Source: Hymenochaete sp. R1 (lineage: Eukaryota > Basidiomycota > Agaricomycetes > Hymenochaetales > Hymenochaetaceae). Taken from it: a DNA stretch of 64,000 nt. Below the pieces are notes generated by a model. It did not search any database. It saw only the letters and a program-made list of their open reading frames with translations, and had not been told where the DNA came from. Made by a program: the position numbers and the translations under genes. This document shows positions 10,542-21,532 of this stretch, piece after piece (positions within the stretch are counted from its first letter, which is position 1; each line of letters starts with the position of its first letter). The DNA lies in assembly GCA_019400425.1 (NCBI GenBank), contig JAFREE010000083.1, positions 42,476 to 106,475 on the forward strand, read 5' to 3'.

Positions 10542-11679
10542 ATGTCTACAGAAGAGTACAGTATTTTTATTATCGCTTGTTTTCCTTCAATCTGTCTGAT
10601 TTCTGTTTAGGCTTCAAAGCCAGTCTTCGGCGGATGCTGACGTGCCGGCAGGGCCCAAAGATGCGCCTGCAACACAAGACTCGAGGCGTCCTCGTTTTAA
10701 TTTTAATGTTCAAGGTGGTGCGGCTGCAGGAGCAGAGAGGAAGCGCGGTAAATCTATGTTTGGAGTTCTAGTCAACACGTTGAACAAAGCCAAGGCCGAG
10801 AACAAGGAACGCAATGCTAGTGAAGCCGTATGTATTTTTTTTTTCCGTATTTTGCTTTGAACTCGACTCACGCGCGAATGAAGGCCAAAAAGCGGCAAGT
10901 AATCGAACAAAGACTGCAAAGCAAGTTACAAAAGGAGACTGACGCAGTTAGACGCATCGAAGAAGCCAAACGAGACAAGCTTACGGCAAGTCGCAAGGAG
11001 GAAGAATGGCAATTGAAAGATTCAATGGTGTGTTATTCCGTGTTATTCCAATGTTTCAGAGCATAGCTTATTTATTTAAATATTTTCAGCAAAAATTGCA
11101 ACGAACCCGATTACCATTACTCGCCAACTTCCTTCTCACTTCAGACGTCATACGAGATACTGACGAGGATATGGAAGGCACCGATGATAGTCAATTGGCA
11201 TCTCTTCTCCCTCCCAGAGCGCACCCCGCACCTTTATACTATTTGCCTGCAGTTTTAACTCCAGAGCAAGACGCATTTCTCAAGAAGAGAAAGGCAAAGG
11301 TGCAGCTCGTTTATTCATTCTTTTGACGCGCGTCTGATTTTATTTTCAGGCGAATGAATTCGCCGAGAAAGAATGGGAAGACTTCAAGACAAAACGAGCG
11401 GTTGCGGTCGAGGAGATCTTAGTCATGCGGCGAAAAGTTGCAGAGATTGAGTCTGATGCAGAGCCGCCTTTACGTGAAGACGAAGTAGAAGAGGGGAGCC
11501 AGGCAACCGTTCGAGGAGGCCGGCAAAAAGCTTTCGCAGGTGTGGAAATGGATGTCGATCTCGACAAGGAGAAGAACGGTTCTCCGAAGAGAGCAGAGAC
11601 TAGCGAAAAGGCTTCCGAAAACAAAACTGCATCCACATCCCAGCCAGCTGCGGACGAGGACGATGCTGTTGAGTACTAA
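10542..11679 (+). CDS. Pinin/SDK/MemA-domain protein (splicing-associated)
   Basis: Pinin homologues associate with the exon junction complex and spliceosome in the nucleus. Exons by eye: 10542-10555, 10611-10827, 10884-11027, 11090-11299, 11350-11679; 304 aa with every junction in frame. The family core begins with KSMFGVLVNTLNKAKAENKE (human RRMFGLLLGTLQKF type). A long charged coiled coil follows (AKKRQVIEQRLQSKLQ, then RRIEEAKRDKL). Next is the hallmark APLYYLPAVLTPEQDAFLKKR (human HLFYIPGRMCPATQKLI type). The C-terminal 100 residues are acidic and lysine-rich, disordered, ending DEDDAVEY. The start is the only ATG giving a 14-nt first exon that splices in frame via GTACAG. Confidence 0.88.
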
Positions 11680-12686
11680 TGTAACTTATCGTGTGCATGT
11701 TATTATCTCTTGCTTTGTTTGTTTGTTTTTCTCTGGCAGGTATTTCGTTCTATTTATCTTGCGTCTGTCGTAAGATTCGCGTCTTGATGCATCGTATTTC
11801 GTTGGTTACGTTGCATTATGTTATATCTATCTTGTCTAGCTCTGCTAGTGCATTCAACTATTGATATTGATACTGGTCAATCTCCTTCTCCTGAAGTACT
11901 CGGTCCTCCGATCCCACGAACACCTTTTGCTCCGCTTTGTCTCATCGTCTGCCGCCCGATTCAAAACTTAACTGTGCCTTGCGTAGGTCTCTAATGTCAC
12001 TTACTTCTTGCGCATGGAAAGCAGGCACGACAGCGGAAATTGTCCTTGGAAGAAAAGTCTGTCAAAAATTCCAGTTTCCCACTTTTCCGCCTGCGATGTC
12101 TCGGGTCGGGAGGTTCAAGTGAGTGTAATATTTTTGCTGTTCAACGACTCCCGCTAACTGTGCATTCGTGTTTCTATCTTGGACACAAAATATTCATCCT
12201 TGTCATTTGCTACACATTGCGTATATTTTCCGCATCAATTATGATTGCTTTGACCTTTCGACAAAGCGGGGAAAGTGCAAAGTGGAGGTTTGGTTTCCTT
12301 CCCTTCAGTTGGAATTGAAATGTCTCGGGCAGTAATGGGGACATCGGCTCCAAAGGTGAGACATATCCGCACAATCAAACATGGTCGGATAATGTGCGGA
12401 TCTGCTTGTGTGAGGGAGGGCCGCCCCTCTAGCTGGTACTGACTCTGCCTATACCCGCCTCTCATCCGACAGAGAGGGGGTCGGCGTTTTCAGACTCAAG
12501 GTCGCAAGGTCGGGATCAATGACGAGCTTGGTTCAGATACAAGATATAAGATGGGAGGTGAACAAACTCTTACATCCTCGTTCTGTAGCAGTGTGCTCGC
12601 CAATCCCGGGTCATCCTATCCTTTCTTCGACTTCATTGACTTACCGTCTTTCACCTCCTCACCCTACCCTAACTATCCTATTCAAG
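11680..12686. other. Intergenic between pinin and the Ser/Thr/Asp-rich secreted protein
   Basis: Contains the pinin 3' flank and the promoter of the next gene, which is pyrimidine-rich just before its start codon (12615-12686). An in-frame extension of the following coding sequence reaches upstream to 12519 but lacks a signal peptide, so I take it as leader. Nothing else recognised. Confidence 0.5.
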
Positions 12687-14215
12687 ATGAAGTTTGCTTC
12701 CGCACGTCTTCTTTCCTTCGTTATTATCGCCTCCAGCCTTGCGCCTTACGCGGCTGCTGTCCCGCAACAGAGGGGTGGCCTCTTCAGAAGGCAGGGTACG
12801 AGCTCGGACGTTTCAGACTCCTCATCCGTTCCAATAACGACTACGACCACCACCGCCGATGCCAGCTCCGATGCCTCCAGCTCCGCTGACTCAGCGACCT
12901 CATCTGCAGCGGACTCTTCCACCGATTCTTCGTCTTCATCTTCAGACACCGCTTCTTCATCGACTAGCACCGACGTTGTGACGTCGACGGACGATGCAAA
13001 CGGTTCGTGCACGGGCTCGACGGCGGGTCAACAGGCGGATTGTACATCGTCTGACGGCTCTTCAGGCTCAGTGACCGGCTCGACCGCCGGCCCTTCGACC
13101 TCCGACACTTCCTCAGGCACATCGACTGCTGACTCTAGCTCTTCCACGGACGGCGGCAATGGCGGAGATTCGACTTCTTCTGACGCCAACACCTCTTCTG
13201 ACGCTAATACCTCGACCACTGATGGCGGCAGCGGCTCAGACTCGACGACGGCTGACTCCGGTTCCTCCACCACCGACGGTGGTAACGGAGGCGGAGGTGA
13301 CAGCACCTCTACAAGCTCGTCGCCTGATTCAGGCAATACTTCCACGAGCGACTCAACGACTTCCGCCGATAACACGAGCTCAGCCGACAACACCAGTGCG
13401 ACGGATGCCACGAGCTCGGACGAGAACACCAGCGCGACTGACGCGACCACGTCCGCCGACAACACCAGCGCAACTGACTCTACGAGCGCGACCGATGCGA
13501 CCGACTCCACCAGTGCTACCGACGCTACTGACAGCACCAGTGCCACTGATGCCACTGACTCGACGAGTGCAACCGACGCCACTGACTCGACGAGCGCGAC
13601 AGACGCGACAGACTCGACGAGTGCGACGGATGCAACGGACTCTACGAGCGCAACCGACGCGACCGACAGCACCAGCGCTACGGACGCAACCGACAGCACC
13701 AGCGCTACGGACGCAACCGACTCTACCACTGCGACTGATGCGACGTCGACTGACAACACGGCTACACAGACGACTCCTCCAACTACCCCGACCACGACTG
13801 ATGCTCCTACAACGTCTACCGGTACAGATGGTATCGTCACTGTGACTGAGACTGTGACTGAATTCGTCACTTGTGAGCGTTGTTTTATTCGGACACTTGA
13901 ATGGTGGGCTGATTGGTTTCCGCCCATTTAGCCACTATCACATCAACGGTCACTGTCACTGACTTCGTTACGAGTAAGTTGAATTAATCACATACTCAAT
14001 TCACAATGCTTATGCAAACTTTTAGCCACGACGACGTCGACTGAGACCGATTCTGTCACCGCCACCATTACGGACACTGTTGTATGTTGCTTTGCTGCTC
14101 AATCTCTCTTTGCTTCACTCTCTAACGTGTCTTGTAGACGGAAGACCCGACTGTTACCCAGGGCACGACCACTCAGACCGACACGACCACCGTCTTCGTT
14201 ACTGTCAACGCTTAA
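12687..14215 (+). CDS. Secreted Ser/Thr/Asp-rich repeat protein
   Basis: No enzyme domain. Exons 12687-13872, 13932-13973, 14026-14081 and 14138-14215 give 453 aa in frame. MKFASARLLSFVIIASSLAPYAAA is a clear signal peptide; LFRRQ at about residue 35 looks like a Kex2 processing site. The rest is low-complexity Ser/Thr/Asp/Gly, probably heavily O-mannosylated. It includes nine tandem copies of a 9-residue unit TSATDATDS. The C-terminal 80 residues are Val/Thr-rich (TVTETVTEFVT, TVTVTDFVT) and are split over three small exons. It ends VFVTVNA with no GPI signal or membrane segment. A cell-wall or extracellular matrix mucin-like role is likely, by composition only. The start was chosen at the ATG with the signal peptide. 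Confidence 0.8.
13482..13745 (+). repeat. 27-bp coding minisatellite, nine copies plus a partial
   Basis: Nine head-to-tail 27-bp units (13482-13724) each encode TSATDATDS; a truncated tenth unit encodes TTATDAT. Third codon positions differ widely between units (for example AGC/TCC/TCG for serine) while the amino-acid sequence is invariant. Confidence 0.9.
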
Positions 14216-15045
14216 GTTTCGACTCTTTAGGTTCTAGCACTTGCAGCGGCACGACTTTCTGTACACGACATTCATGACTTGACGAAGAGACTTTCTTTCT
14301 CTGCCCCTTTCTCTTGATTTTGTGACCTACAATTTTATTTTTCACCCTTCGGACATCTTCATTTGTTCTTTTTTGTTCCTCCTATTTACCGCGCTGTAAA
14401 AGATGCACTCATGTTATCTACTCGATCGTTTGAAAAGTTTGAATCTCATGTCTCTGCTCCAAAGTCTTTGCTACAATTGATTCGACGCACTAGTGAATAT
14501 TAGCGAGTCATTGGACTATCGATCATAATATGATCGCTAGTCTTTTAGCTTGTTTTACAATCTTCCTCTTCTTCCACGTTCTTCCTCCTTTTGTCGCATC
14601 GGTAATTTTTTATTCCTCAAAATTTTACCTCTGCCTTTATCCGACGCGATTTTAGACTCATCTTAGATTAGCCTACCTTGTCCGAGCTTGAGAGTCTGAT
14701 TTCTCTGATTCTGAAGTAAATATCGTGACCGTGTCGTTCGAATTTGCCTTGGCGACTCGTCGCCTGTGCAGTGTTGCAGGCGGTGTTCCATCCATCAGCA
14801 TCCATATCCCATCAAAAACCCAGCCGGCCTTTTTCAATTACCTCGGAGCTTCGTTTCTTCTTGATTTCATCCTTCAACCACGCCCGAGCAGTCCCACTGA
14901 AGCGTGTTTTTTTCGAACGACGGATCAAGCAGCTCTTACCTCGGTTGAAGTGAAGTGTACCGAAGAGCTCTCAAAGATCAAAGTTTCCGAGACACACGTT
15001 TACATCTCAGCTTCAGACTCATCGTGAGACGGCACGAAGATCGTG
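14216..15045. other. Intergenic between two surface-protein genes
   Basis: 3' flank of the repeat protein and promoter of the CFEM gene. It is T-rich between 14300 and 14660. No coding region, RNA or repeat recognised. Confidence 0.5.
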
Positions 15046-16007
15046 ATGCACACCGCGGGTGGATTGGCACTGTTATTTTTGGCCTCAATGGGACTCCAGG
15101 GAGCGTATGGATTTAGTGGGCGGCAGGCACTTGTCTTACGAGCGGACGAGAGCGCATCGGGGAGCGGTTCGTCACTGGCCTCGTCGTCTTTGTCGGGGTC
15201 AGGGTCGGACTCCAATTCTTCGACACTATCTCCTACTCCGACAACTACGACTGTACTCACAACGAGCACCGGACCTGTATGTCTGCTTTTCTACTTGACA
15301 AGTTTCGATCGCAGGCTGATGGGTTACAGAATGGGACGAGCACGTTCACGACTACGGTCACAACGCTGGTCATTCCTGGCAACGGGACGTCGACAAGCGC
15401 GTCTGGGAACGGCTCGTCGAGCACGTCCAGCCAGACGACTACATCCTACCCAAGTCTGAGCACTTATTCATCTTGTGGTACGTTTTCTATTTCAATTTTT
15501 TATAACCTTGTCTTGTCCTGTACTAAGAATATCGTTACAAGTGACTCAATGCTTACAACTCGCCGTTATGAGCGCGAACTGCTCGAGCATCATAGACACC
15601 GGCTGTTACTGCGGAAGGTACGCACCGTCTTGCTTTCACATATAGCTCCATAATTATCACTTATTCATTTCTCTGCTGTTCACGCACTACTCCAATTCAC
15701 CAGCCAAACCTTTGCCCCGTCCGTGTTCCAATGCACCTCAACTTCGTGCGCAGCGGATGAGGTAGGGAGCGCTGAGGGTCTCGCACAGCAATTCTGCGGC
15801 ATCGCGTCCCCGAGCGTGTCCTTATCCTTCCCGACGTCGACGCAAGGTCAGAGCGGGAGCGCGACTTCGGCTGACTCGTCTTCTTCGGCGTCAGCTACCG
15901 AAAATTCTGCACCGGGTCTGCGGGGCGGGCTAGGAGGGTCGACGGACCGTTGGAAAGAAGTATCTTTGGGTCTTGTGGGTTTGGTACTCGGAGTACTTGT
16001 GGTATGA
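15046..16007 (+). CDS. CFEM-domain protein, GPI-anchored cell-surface protein
   Basis: CFEM proteins are fungal surface proteins implicated in haem/iron binding, adhesion or virulence. Exons 15046-15276, 15330-15477, 15542-15617 and 15704-16007 give 252 aa in frame. The N-terminal signal peptide ends near GLQGAYG. A Ser/Thr-rich stalk of about 110 residues precedes the eight-cysteine CFEM domain: YSSC, VTQC, SANC, DTGC, YC, FQC, TSC, QQFC. A second Ser-rich stretch and a hydrophobic C-terminus (VSLGLVGLVLGVLVV) after a small-residue segment fit a GPI-attachment signal. Unlike most CFEM proteins, the domain lies in the second half and not directly after the signal peptide. The ATG at 15046 is the start giving the signal peptide. 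Confidence 0.88.
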
Positions 16008-16178
16008 TTGTTTCGTAGTTCTCTAGTTTCGGGTTGGTAGTATTCATTTATCTCACGCACGGACATCAGCAATATTCATATATATTATTATGATAAGATA
16101 TCTAGTATCTCATCCATCGTTTGCATTCGCGCTCGAATTACGATCTTCGATTGGCTGTGCTGGCTAAATACATGCTCC

Positions 16179-17579
16179 TCACTTCCCCTTTTTGTCCATC
16201 GCTCGTTGAAGGGCCATCTCCACAGCCGGAATCTCACAGACCATCCGTATGTTTCTACTCATTGCTAGCCGCAACATGCCTTTGAACATTTTGTCTGGTA
16301 TGACGTGAACCCAGTCTTCCCCATAGAATGTCAACACCTCCAGTTTCGGAAACCGAGTCGACCGACCGAGTAAAGACATGAAGTGAGCTCCAAGCCTCGC
16401 CCATTGTTCATCTCTCACGTCTTCATCCTCAGAATCACTCGCAAACCCAACAGCACTAAGACCAATATGCGTGATAGAATAGACAATCTGAACCACCTGT
16501 CGTTCCAGATTCTTCCGTGCCGGTGTCGTGCTGAATACCGCAAAGTTGAGCTCGGTGGCATTCGAACAGTTTATGATGATGACCGTGAGGTAGTCGTGTT
16601 TCAGGAAATCAGGATTTGCAGAGAATTCAAGGGTCGTGATTTGTGTTGCGAGGAGTCGAAGGGGCTCGTCGAAGAAGAGCATGTGGATGGCGTCCGAGGT
16701 TTGAAAGACGATACGTCGGAGGGACGGCATCTTGATGGACCCCGGCGGTATGCCTCTGACCTGGCCACCGAATGCGTAAAGGGAGCGAAGGCGGAGTGTA
16801 TGCACGTTCGGAAGATTCACGGACAGAGAGTTCGCGTCTCTGAAATACCGGAAGTAGTCCGAGGAGAGCGTGAGGGTGCGGAGGGATCCATTGGACCATA
16901 AGAAGGATGGGGTTGGGGAGGTTGAAGGAATGTTGACGACGAGACTGCTATACCAGTCTGCTCGTCGAAGGAGAGCGAACCGGTGCTCGGGGATGTTCAG
17001 ATACGGTCCAGAAGAGTCGAGATCAAGGTTGGAAACCTGTGAAGCGCCTTGAATGAAAGGTATGTTAGTGAACGCTTCAGCGTCAAGAACGGGCGGTCGA
17101 GTCAGGATGCGGGCTTCGCTGCAGTGTTTCAGAATCTGGTCTACACCTACAGGGAAGGCATTGGACCAAAGCATATTCTCCAGTCTCCCAGAAAGTGAGA
17201 CAGAGATCCGCCTCGTGAGGGACCCTAAATCAGGATTGCGTTCGTATACATCAGCAAGAGCCTCTGAGCCATGTCGGATGCGAATATCTTCGTAAAGGAA
17301 CGGCTTTGATAACTGGTGGAAGAGATGACAAGTGAGTGTGATAGCGATTTTACTTGCAAGAACCTGATCGCAGGCTGAAGAGTCGTCGTTAGCGTGATCG
17401 GCTTCGAATACTTTGAGTTTTTCCAGACTGTCGATGTCCCGAGTAGGGTTTTGGGTAGCGAAACTGAAGATTTGGATCAGTAGCTCAGCTGGCAGTGGGC
17501 ACCCATGATGAGAGGACATGGGACACTTATCGCCTTTCTTGTCTCCTTCAGACTGAGCGCGAGGTAGGGGCTGGAGCAA
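16179..17579 (-). CDS. F-box-like protein, family member 1
   Basis: Single exon, 466 aa; the second Met (17519) gives a 446-aa product that aligns better with the other members. An N-terminal F-box-like segment CPLPAELLIQIFSFATQNPT would recruit Skp1/SCF. Then comes the family signature FLYEDIRIRHGSEAL, and further on VHTLRLRSLYAFGG and QITTLEFSANPDFLKHDY. The body is leucine-rich in a loose LRR-like rhythm without consensus repeats. One of six paralogues in this window. F-box function is inferred from the N-terminus; substrates are unknown. Confidence 0.8.
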   Translation of the reverse strand: MLQPLPRAQSEGDKKGDKCPMSSHHGCPLPAELLIQIFSFATQNPTRDIDSLEKLKVFEADHANDDSSACDQVLASKIAITLTCHLFHQLSKPFLYEDIRIRHGSEALADVYERNPDLGSLTRRISVSLSGRLENMLWSNAFPVGVDQILKHCSEARILTRPPVLDAEAFTNIPFIQGASQVSNLDLDSSGPYLNIPEHRFALLRRADWYSSLVVNIPSTSPTPSFLWSNGSLRTLTLSSDYFRYFRDANSLSVNLPNVHTLRLRSLYAFGGQVRGIPPGSIKMPSLRRIVFQTSDAIHMLFFDEPLRLLATQITTLEFSANPDFLKHDYLTVIIINCSNATELNFAVFSTTPARKNLERQVVQIVYSITHIGLSAVGFASDSEDEDVRDEQWARLGAHFMSLLGRSTRFPKLEVLTFYGEDWVHVIPDKMFKGMLRLAMSRNIRMVCEIPAVEMALQRAMDKKGK

Positions 17580-18154
17580 GAGTAGTTAGGGTTATTCGTC
17601 TGAAGCATCGGAGACTGGCACAAAGCAAAGTGCAGCAAAGTCATTATCACCATTCCAAATTATATGGATGGCACGCGTTAAATCCAATTCAAAAAGAAAG
17701 AAGCACGAGAGATTAAAAGTATTGAGTATATAGATAAGACTTGAGTTAAGATTTAGTGTTAAGCAGTGTCGTCGGTGAAATAAGAAGTGAGGAGCGTTGA
17801 GTGTCTATTTTGATTGGATAAAGTTTGCCGTGAGAAGTAATGACGTAAGTTAAAATCACAAAAATCACGTGATTGTCACGCAACAAAAGAGTTGTGACCA
17901 GCTTTGTCACGGGTTCTGTCATTCCCTGTCTAAGCGCCACAACCAAGAAGGAAGGTAAGGGAAGCTACAACACCTCACCTCGGGCGCTATCCGTCAACTG
18001 GCTTTCCGTAGTATCTTTCAATTTACATCTGCCCTCTTCCTTACTCCCTCATCATCGTCCTCACATCCGGCTTGCGTCGCTTCGCACCGTCGCGCGTATA
18101 ACCCGCTTCCATTGCCGGCTCGACTACCTACCACCGAGCGCGTCACGTCGCTCG
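17580..18154. other. Intergenic between two divergent F-box-like genes
   Basis: Divergent promoter region. A pair of GTCACG motifs occurs near 17876 and 17905, with CACGTGA at 17866. No TATA box at a standard distance is obvious and no gene seen. Confidence 0.45.
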
Positions 18155-20691
18155 ATGTATAAAGGAAAGTCGACGCGCTCATGGGCGACACTGCCTCCCG
18201 AAGTCGTTCGTCTCGTCACGACCCACTATCTCCTCGATGCCGCTCTCAAAGCTGTCTTGCCAGCCGTATGGCAGAGACCTCATAACTGGCCGGGAAGGAT
18301 GGTTTTTACTGTCGTCAGGGATGTCGAGACTATCGAGCACCTGATGCTCGTCGCCCCGGCTTGGGCTGCAGCTCGTGCGTACTCGCTCATCCTTCTCCTT
18401 CATTTTTATTCCATCTCGCAACCGTTATGTGACTTCTCTGTTGCATTTGATCCACGATACCAGAAGTATCGCTCAGGAGGCGCGTCGAACCGAAGGTTGT
18501 ATGCATGCTGGCGCTCACGGAATGCGAAAACCTGCGCATACTCTGTCTCCTTCGAGGTGCTACCTCAACGCCCCGTTTTCCTTTCTGCGCCGTGCTTTTT
18601 TAAATACTCGCTCATACTTCTGACGCACATTCTCTTTGTTACAGTTGAATTTCACCTCTTTTGGCAACAGGCCATTTCGGTTCTGGACCCAAATGACAGC
18701 CTTCTCCCCTTTGCGCGCTCGCAACGTTTGACTCCGTACCAGCACTTTCGACAGAATTTATATACGCGATCATGTATCCCCTGCCGGATCAACTCTCCAA
18801 ACTCCCTTAATGGCCTCATGCTCGCGCGCAAGACTGTCTACACCCACGTCCTCGGAAACGTTGCATGTTGCAAGGATCACAGGAAGGACCGGTTTTGTGG
18901 GATTTGCTTACGCGACGTGTCAAACGAACAGTTCGCTATCGCCGAAAATGAGGAATGTGATATCTGGCCGCTTGTGGAAGCAACATGTCGTCAGTGTCGA
19001 TTGGAGAGACTGTGGAAAGTCAGTATGGAGGGTGAGCCCTTACCGGGGTCACTCCTCACCCGAGAGGCTGAGGCTCTGGGTGGGCAAACGCTCTCAGCCA
19101 GTGACTGGGAGGCTCGCCAGATCCTCGACTCTTTTCTTGACTTTGGTGAAGGCTCGATCAAGGAAGTCATCGGCCTTTGCATGGAAAAGAGATGGCTCCA
19201 ACGAAATACGAAGTTGGTGGAGATGATGCGACTTGCCGTTGCAACCTCGAAAATGCAGTCCCGTATGGCTGAAAATGCACTTGCTGCAGGTATCACGGCG
19301 GGCGGGCCGGGAGAATATGAGAGTGAAGAAGATATGAACGAATTAGAGGAGGACGATCCGGAACTGATGAGCATCACGGAGGACGCTCAGGGTATTCGTG
19401 AATTAGCGCTCAACGACTGGGCCAGGATTCGAATACTTGATGGTCTATGGCATAGTCCCGCCGATCATTGGTACACCATTCAAGGGCAAACACAATCTTC
19501 GTGGCTATTATCTCTTGCTCAGCCCCCCGCACTACCTTACATTCCTGCTACCCATCCCGTTCCATGGACGGCTACGCAGTCAGGAGACAAAGAACACCCG
19601 GATCGAGTTGCTTCAAGGGAACCCCCGCCTCCTAGCCTAAACTTGTGTAGCGTAGCTTATGAGGCGTATCGACGACAGATGCGTATCATTTTGTTGCCTG
19701 CTATGACGAATGTCGTGAGGAAGGTCGTTATGGAATGCGCGGTTGATGGCGTGGATGCTTGCATCCGAATTTCTCGCATGAATCTAGACGATGTCGTACA
19801 ATGTCTTCGAGAAGGGGGCGTTTGGTTCAATGGGACGGACTGGGCCAGCGAGCGAAGGCGAAGACACGAGACGAGGAAGGATGATTCGGACGACTCCTCA
19901 AGCTCGGAGAAGGGTAGCTCTGGGGTAACAAGCCCAGTTCTTTCAACTTCCACCCTTCAGACGACGCCGTCTCCTCCGCCTGCATCGGACGACAAATCTC
20001 TCCGTAGCAAAAGCGAAGACTCGGCATCTGCTAATGCGGATTCTCCACCTTCCTTAGTCAACACTTCTCAACTACCCGCTTCTCCTATCACTCTCCCTAT
20101 TGCGATATCACCCGTCCTCGACTCTCCTACTCAAATACCATCAATACCTTACATCCCGGACAACATCTCAGACTTATTATCATTTTCAACTGATTCTCTA
20201 AAATCCGTCGGTCTCTTTCTTCCTCAATCAATCTTATGAGCTTACACATTCTTCAGATTTGGAGAGAAGCCACTGCTCCTCTGTATCACTGCCGCTGTCG
20301 AATTTGCGAACGTGCCGTCATAAAGGCGAATCTCGAGGCAGGAATCATATTCCCACAACAAAACTATAGCGACGAACGAAACCAGAAACCCATCTTGCAA
20401 GCCGCAGTCGAAATTCGGGTGGATGAAGAATCGAATACACCCTCCCTACACGTGGACGGTCGGCGCGTACAGGCAGAGACTCCCAATAGGAAACGCTCGA
20501 GCCAGGACGCGGAGATCGTTGATGTTGACGAAATAGATGCTGCTCAGACAGATGAACGTAACGTGCGAAGCAAGACTCCGCCGGAGAAACGGCAACGTGT
20601 TGCGGTCGATAAAATGGATGAGCTCGTGGAACGGCTTGGCGCGGCTGTCGAAGACGCCGCGGCTCTCATTCGATGGGCCCAAAGTGGATAG
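18155..20691 (+). CDS. Large F-box-like protein with a central Cys/His cluster
   Basis: Unassigned family. Exons by eye 18155-18374, 18464-18556, 18645-20206, 20257-20691; 769 aa, in frame. The N-terminus has an F-box-like WATLPPEVVRLVTTHYLLD. The middle has a likely metal-binding cluster, CCKDHRKDRFCGICLRD followed by CRQC about 30 residues later. An acidic stretch (ESEEDMNELEEDDPEL) follows, then a long Ser/Pro-rich disordered part. A C-terminal HCRCRICERAV cysteine motif precedes a coiled segment ending RWAQSG. The last intron uses a weak donor (GTCGGT), so the join is less certain. Introns 1 and 2 (89 and 88 nt) are stop-free and together a multiple of three. It sits between F-box members 1 and 2 but is not a close paralogue. 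Confidence 0.68.
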
Positions 20692-21532
20692 ACCACTTTA
20701 TTGTTTCTAAGACTCTGTTATGTGCACAAGAAGAAAGGGACGGAAAACCAATTTTATTTGAATGAAACGCCTTTGATTATTTTCAACAATGAAGCAAGTG
20801 CTTCCTACCCTGGCCTGGAGAAATCGTCGATAGGAACCCTGACAGGTTTCGACGTTCTCGGCGAATCATTTGTATTGCATTTCCCATATCATGCCGGTTT
20901 TCATCCTTATTCACTCAAAGCTGTTTTTCTTTTTCAAAATTTCTTTTGCCCCTAAATACACCATTCGCTGTCCCAATACAAATATATTAACAACCTTTTC
21001 CCGCTTTACTGAAGTCATCCTATTCCTCGCTCGCCCCCCCCCCCTTCCTTCTCTTTATTCTCTTTGCTTCGATGTCTCGTTTGTTTGTTTTCATTCATGC
21101 TGTTCCATGTTTTATGTGGCATGTGCATTTGAAGCACTTGTTTTATCCACAAAACACTTCTCTTTTTTAAGTGTACTTATAGAGTATAAATAAGGGGATT
21201 TGCATGGAAGATTTGCATTTAAAGCATCGGGTATTTGTGGCGTCTGTTTAGTTTAATGGGAGTTTACTTGGGTCGGCGTCCGTGACCCACACTCATTTTC
21301 GTGCTCTTCTCAACCCATTGGTCAATGTCTACGTCGACCACATTGATTCACATGTATAGGCAAGCCTTTATCCATTCTAGCAAGCCACCGGAAACGATAC
21401 TTTGCAGTTGTCTCATGTCAACTAGAGGGATGCAATCTTCAAAATTGCGGCCTGTCACTCATACCCTTTCTTGTTCACGTCGACACTGACCGTATCCAAT
21501 CACAAGTAGACAAGACATAAGCATCTCAAAGC
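20692..21532. other. Intergenic with T-rich tract and poly-C run
   Basis: 3' flank of the large F-box-like gene and promoter of member 2. An 11-bp poly-C run is at 21034-21044, inside a pyrimidine-rich tract. No gene recognised. Confidence 0.5.

Noticed and set aside
12519..12686. In-frame N-terminal extension of the Ser/Thr/Asp repeat protein
   Set aside because: The extension would bury the signal peptide; the ATG at 12687 gives a normal secretory N-terminus.
13028..13927. 299-codon minus-strand open frame rich in Val/Ala/Ser
   Set aside because: It is the exact antisense of the TSATDATDS repeat region; the repetitive, stop-free codon pattern creates it. The plus strand has the signal peptide and coherent introns.
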